From Flavihumibacter solisilvae (GTDB taxonomy: Bacteria > Bacteroidota > Bacteroidia > Chitinophagales > Chitinophagaceae): a stretch of DNA of 64,000 nucleotides. The notes beneath the pieces were generated by a model, which was not told the DNA's origin, ran no database searches, and was given only the letters and a program-made list of their open reading frames with translations. This document shows positions 60,908-64,000 of this stretch, one piece after another. The stretch lies in assembly GCF_000814475.1 (NCBI RefSeq), contig NZ_JSVC01000006.1, positions 117,087 to 181,086 on the forward strand, read 5' to 3'. Within the stretch, counting starts at the first letter, position 1. Each line of letters starts with the position of its first letter. The translations under genes were made by a program, and so were the position numbers.

Positions 60908-63688
60908 ATGGAAACATTACCAGGCAAAAGCGACCAGGCAACGTTTAATATCGAAGTTGCTATCCATCGCAGGGTACTAAATTTCCTGAATGAAGCGAGT
61001 AGTGCCGAAGACCTTCTCAATGGAAAAAGATTCAGGAATCCCGAAGTCGCGAAGTCGATTATCGAATACCGTGACCGCCAATTTCCTCTCGGTTTTAAAA
61101 ATGTAAATGACCTGCAAAGGCTGGATATCTATACCGACCTTGCTGAGTTTCTTGACCAATTCGGCGCTGCTACATATGGACAATGGAGAGACTTTCCTCA
61201 TCCCATCCCGCGATGGGGCAGGCCAGGAAGGGAACCAAACGAGGGCGTAGTGCATGCAGCCATGTTGCGGACAGGAAAGATCCTTTTTATCACAGCCGAT
61301 GAAACTACCATTCTCTGGGACCCACTCAACCTTGCAGCGTCCAGCTTTGAGTTGCCCCTTAACCAGCCTGATGACATACCCCTGGGTTATTCGCAACTCT
61401 GCAGTCACCATGTTTTCCTTTCCGACGGCAGGTTCTTAGCAGTGGGCGGAGGCGGGTATAGCCATAACGACAATGCAATTTTTGGATTCAAGTTTGATCC
61501 CATCTCAAGGTTATGGTCGAGAACTACGAACAGTATGTCAGAAGCGAGGTGGTATCCGACCGCTATCAATCTTGGGAATAAGAAAGTTCTTGTTGTGTGT
61601 GGTCATGGTTCAGGCGAAATGGATGTGTATGATGAATCAACAGACACTTTCACTAAAGTAGACCTGGATACAAAACCGTTCCCTTCATTATATCCCGGGC
61701 TTCATCTCCTGCCGGACGATAAGATCTTCTATTCCCGAACCGGTTGGGGAACTGCAGGTCCCGGAAACGATCCTGAGCTTCCCGACGACGATGACCAATC
61801 GGCATTCTTTACGTTCAGCAGTCCACATGACGGTAGCTGGACCAGCATCTCTCCCATTCCACCTAACGTTGATGACCGGACGAAAGGGATGTCTGTACTC
61901 CTGGTCAATGCGCTTCAGTCAACCGCTCGCGTTGTGGTATTCGGCGGCGTGGATCCATTAACCAATAATACTTTTGAGAGCATTGACGCGAGCGCCTTGT
62001 CGCCTTCGTCGAACTGGGGTTCTCCCCAACCATTCCCCGATGGTGAACACAGGAGCCTGTGCAGTTCCGTGTTACTGCCGGATGGTACCGTCTTTATCGC
62101 CGGGGGCATCCAGGCTGCGAATACCCCTTGTGCGATATTCAACCCTGCTACAAACACCTGGAGCCCGATGGCTGACCTGCCATCTGAACGCCATTATCAC
62201 TCGGTTTCATTGTTACTTCCTAATGGCGAGGTGATGATGGCAGGCTGGCACAATACCAAAATCGAAATCTTCACGCCACCTTATTTACTGATCGGCGACC
62301 AGCCGGAAATTACCTCGGCACCTGAGGTCATCCAGCTTGGACAAACATTTGACATCGTTACCCGGAGTGCAGCAAGCATTGCGAAAGTGGTACTGGTCAG
62401 ACCGATGGCAGTCACCCACCAAACGGACACAGAGCAACGGGTTGTCGAACTCCAATTCACTACTTTGCCCGGAGACCCGACACGACTCATTGCTACTGCC
62501 CCGGTTGAAGACAAGCCATCAGCGCTTGCGCCGCCGGGTTTCTATATGCTGTTCATCCTGAACCGAGAAGGAGTTCCTTCTGTCGCAAAATTTGTACAGC
62601 TGACGGACCTGCGGTTCAAGGGCCGTCCTGCTGTATTTCCAACAAATGCGGAAGACAATAAGAAATCCATCTATACCACCAGTCTGAGTGGAAGGCTTTG
62701 TCAAAGCTGGGACACCAGTCATTGGAATATGGACTTCCCCGCAGAGCTGGCAAACCAGGCAACGCTGAAATTCCAGGAGTTCCCGGCAGTTTTTGCGCGG
62801 GACGCTGCCGATAACAAGAAGGCTATTTACATGGTCACCACCGATGGGCGGCTGGCGCAGATCTGGGATACCGACCATTGGGAATGTGATTTCCCGGCAG
62901 AGCTTGCCGGTCACCCACAGCTCCGGTTCCAGCATGGGGTTGCAGTTTTCCCGACAAATGCCGAAGACAATAAAAAATCGATCTATGCCATCACAACAGA
63001 TGGCCGCCTGGCACAGATCTGGGATACCAATCACTGGGAGCTTGACTTCCCTGCAGAGCTTGCCGGTCATGCGCAACTGAGGTTCAAAGGCATCGCAGCC
63101 GTCTTTCCCACCAATGCAGAAGACAATAAGAAATCGATCTATGCCATTACTACAGACGGTCGATTGGCGCAGATCTGGGACGGTAACCAGTGGGAACTTG
63201 ATTTCCCGGCAGAACTCGCTGGTCATAGCGGGTTGCGGTTTCAGCCGTTCCCGGCTGTGTTTGCAACGAATGGTGAAGACAACAAAAAATCAATTTACGT
63301 GATTACAGATGATGGAAGGCTTGCGCAAATCTGGGATACAGATCACTGGGAGCTCGACTTCCCTGCGGAATTAGCAGGCTTCGGATCATTGAGGTTCCAG
63401 CAAGGAGTGACCGTATTTTCAACGAATGCGGAGGACAACAAAAAATCCATCTACGCCATCACTACCGACGGCAGGCTTGCGCAGATCTGGGATTCGAATC
63501 GTTGGGAACTGGATTTCCCTGTTGACCTTGCAGGCCATTCGCACCTCAGGTTCCAGGGTATACCAGCGGTATTCCCAACCAATGCAGAAGACAACAAGAA
63601 ATCAGTTTATGCCATCACTACAGATGGCCGGCTGGCGCAGGTGTGGGACACGAACCAGTGGAAGCTTGATTTTCCGAATGAGTTATAG
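60908..63688 (+). CDS. Leaderless copper radical oxidase (galactose/glyoxal oxidase-type) fused to a 7-bladed propeller lectin-like domain
   Basis: 926 residues, no signal peptide. Residues 15-90 form a helix-hairpin-helix-like start (LNGKRFRNPEVAKSIIEYRD). The central Kelch/Gal-oxidase domain (about 95-455) has the radical-copper site: Cys165 (YSQLCSHHVF) and Tyr216 (SEARWYPTAI) for the Tyr-Cys cofactor, Tyr430-His431 (ERHYHSVSLL) and, in the DUF1929 end domain, His504 (AVTHQTDTEQ). The C-terminus (575-926) has seven 52-residue repeats with GRLAQxWDxxxWxxDF, with LRFKGRP before repeat 1 closing the ring, as in PLL-type fucose-binding propellers. It probably oxidises an alcohol or aldehyde to make H2O2 near a glycan; copper enzymes of this type are usually exported. 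Seven blades is inferred. Confidence 0.88.
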   Translation: METLPGKSDQATFNIEVAIHRRVLNFLNEASSAEDLLNGKRFRNPEVAKSIIEYRDRQFPLGFKNVNDLQRLDIYTDLAEFLDQFGAATYGQWRDFPHPIPRWGRPGREPNEGVVHAAMLRTGKILFITADETTILWDPLNLAASSFELPLNQPDDIPLGYSQLCSHHVFLSDGRFLAVGGGGYSHNDNAIFGFKFDPISRLWSRTTNSMSEARWYPTAINLGNKKVLVVCGHGSGEMDVYDESTDTFTKVDLDTKPFPSLYPGLHLLPDDKIFYSRTGWGTAGPGNDPELPDDDDQSAFFTFSSPHDGSWTSISPIPPNVDDRTKGMSVLLVNALQSTARVVVFGGVDPLTNNTFESIDASALSPSSNWGSPQPFPDGEHRSLCSSVLLPDGTVFIAGGIQAANTPCAIFNPATNTWSPMADLPSERHYHSVSLLLPNGEVMMAGWHNTKIEIFTPPYLLIGDQPEITSAPEVIQLGQTFDIVTRSAASIAKVVLVRPMAVTHQTDTEQRVVELQFTTLPGDPTRLIATAPVEDKPSALAPPGFYMLFILNREGVPSVAKFVQLTDLRFKGRPAVFPTNAEDNKKSIYTTSLSGRLCQSWDTSHWNMDFPAELANQATLKFQEFPAVFARDAADNKKAIYMVTTDGRLAQIWDTDHWECDFPAELAGHPQLRFQHGVAVFPTNAEDNKKSIYAITTDGRLAQIWDTNHWELDFPAELAGHAQLRFKGIAAVFPTNAEDNKKSIYAITTDGRLAQIWDGNQWELDFPAELAGHSGLRFQPFPAVFATNGEDNKKSIYVITDDGRLAQIWDTDHWELDFPAELAGFGSLRFQQGVTVFSTNAEDNKKSIYAITTDGRLAQIWDSNRWELDFPVDLAGHSHLRFQGIPAVFPTNAEDNKKSVYAITTDGRLAQVWDTNQWKLDFPNEL
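62630..63685 (+). repeat. Seven in-frame 156-bp tandem repeats (propeller blades)
   Basis: Six complete units of 156 bp (52 codons) and a seventh of 40 codons encode AVF.TNAEDNKKSIY.. and GRLAQIWD..HWELDFPAEL, with small changes between units (the first is the most divergent, GRLCQSWD). It is a coding repeat, not a CRISPR or mobile element. Sequence is conserved also at the DNA level, suggesting recent duplication or gene conversion. Confidence 0.9.
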
Positions 63689-63811
63689 TCTTATCGTCGC
63701 ATCCTATTGAAGTAAGGAGTTAAAAATAACCAACATATACATGATTCAACACTATGGCACTGCCCGATCTATCCAATTTTGGACAAAATAATATTTTTTA
63801 AAGTCATCATT

Positions 63812-64000
63812 ATGTTATTAGCAATTTCACCGGAAATGCTCGAGGCCATTGCAACAATTTGCTGGCCTATAATTGCTATGATAGCAATTATCGTTTTAGC
63901 GCCTCAGATTTACCGGATAATCAAAACCGCAACAGACGTTACTGTAGAAATTGGTGATTATAAATTTACAGCGTCAAGTTACACAGTAGAGGTTTTGATT
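63812..64000 (+). CDS. Start of a small membrane protein gene, cut by window edge
   Basis: ATG at 63812 opens 63 codons without stop: MLLAISPEMLEAIATICWPI, a membrane helix (about 13-32, IATICWPIIAMIAIIVLAPQ), then charged and strand-like sequence (TVEIGDYKFTASSYTVEVLI). No family is recognised, and the C-terminus lies outside the window. Confidence 0.55.
   Translation, partial: MLLAISPEMLEAIATICWPIIAMIAIIVLAPQIYRIIKTATDVTVEIGDYKFTASSYTVEVLI

Noticed and set aside
62630..63685. Array-like tandem repeats that could be mistaken for CRISPR
   Set aside because: The units are in-frame 52-codon protein repeats without spacers.

Overview
The window reads as a chromosomal segment of a Bacteroidota bacterium, most likely of the Chitinophagaceae. 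The indicators are a TonB receptor with a carboxypeptidase-like N-domain paired with a DUF4249 lipoprotein, a DUF4105/Lnb protein, a Reg_prop/Y_Y_Y hybrid sensor kinase, MocR and HisKA_2 regulators, short lipoboxes, and promoter elements resembling the Bacteroidota TAnnTTTG -7 box. No rRNA, tRNA, CRISPR array or insertion sequence was seen. All identifications come from reading motifs by eye; no database search was run.

Layout. 1-10 kb: a very large leaderless protein running off the left edge (minus strand), an Lnb-like protein, an esterase, a WYL/TerB two-gene unit, and a large secreted ricin-B lectin protein. 10-13 kb: a TetR regulator with an aldo/keto reductase and an NmrA/QorB-type reductase; the same 18-bp inverted repeat precedes the regulator and the reductases. 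13-32 kb: DUF4249/TonB pair, HicAB, OsmC plus a possibly transferred oxidoreductase opposite a MocR regulator, AraC, a HisKA_2 kinase with an NtrC-type regulator, SDR, GlcG-like, ECF sigma factor with a small membrane protein, a beta-lactamase-family hydrolase, an NHL-repeat remnant, and a Fic protein. 32.8-39.2 kb: two large leaderless proteins; the second ends in a domain resembling a polymorphic-toxin domain. 39.2-45.1 kb: a nine-gene minus-strand operon with Rrf2, a cbb3-like oxidase with an unusual duplicated N-terminus, a CcoO-cytochrome c fusion, truncated hemoglobin, cupin, hemerythrin and ferredoxin. 45.4-60 kb: a protease-rich region with S1, C11, C14 and C70-like peptidases, a peptidoglycan amidase, and a sensor kinase plus LuxR response regulator. 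60-64 kb: a leaderless copper radical oxidase fused to a seven-bladed propeller.

The strongest unexplained signal is a short recurring box, GGGAAA(n)CCC or close variants, found about 55-130 bp upstream of seven start codons or candidate starts: the lectin protein (7375-9990), the large-protein pair (32853), a small or broken gene near 50.3 kb, a lipoprotein (51069), the LuxR regulator itself (51567), the C70-like protease/caspase operon (57022) and the copper oxidase (60908). It is oriented the same way relative to each gene and mostly sits 30-41 bp upstream of a TAnn(T/C)TTG-like element, where an activator would bind. I infer an autoregulated two-component regulon that links the LuxR regulator and its nearby sensor kinase with leaderless large proteins, lectins, proteases and an oxidase. 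The link between box and regulator is inference; the repeated box itself is visible in the sequence.
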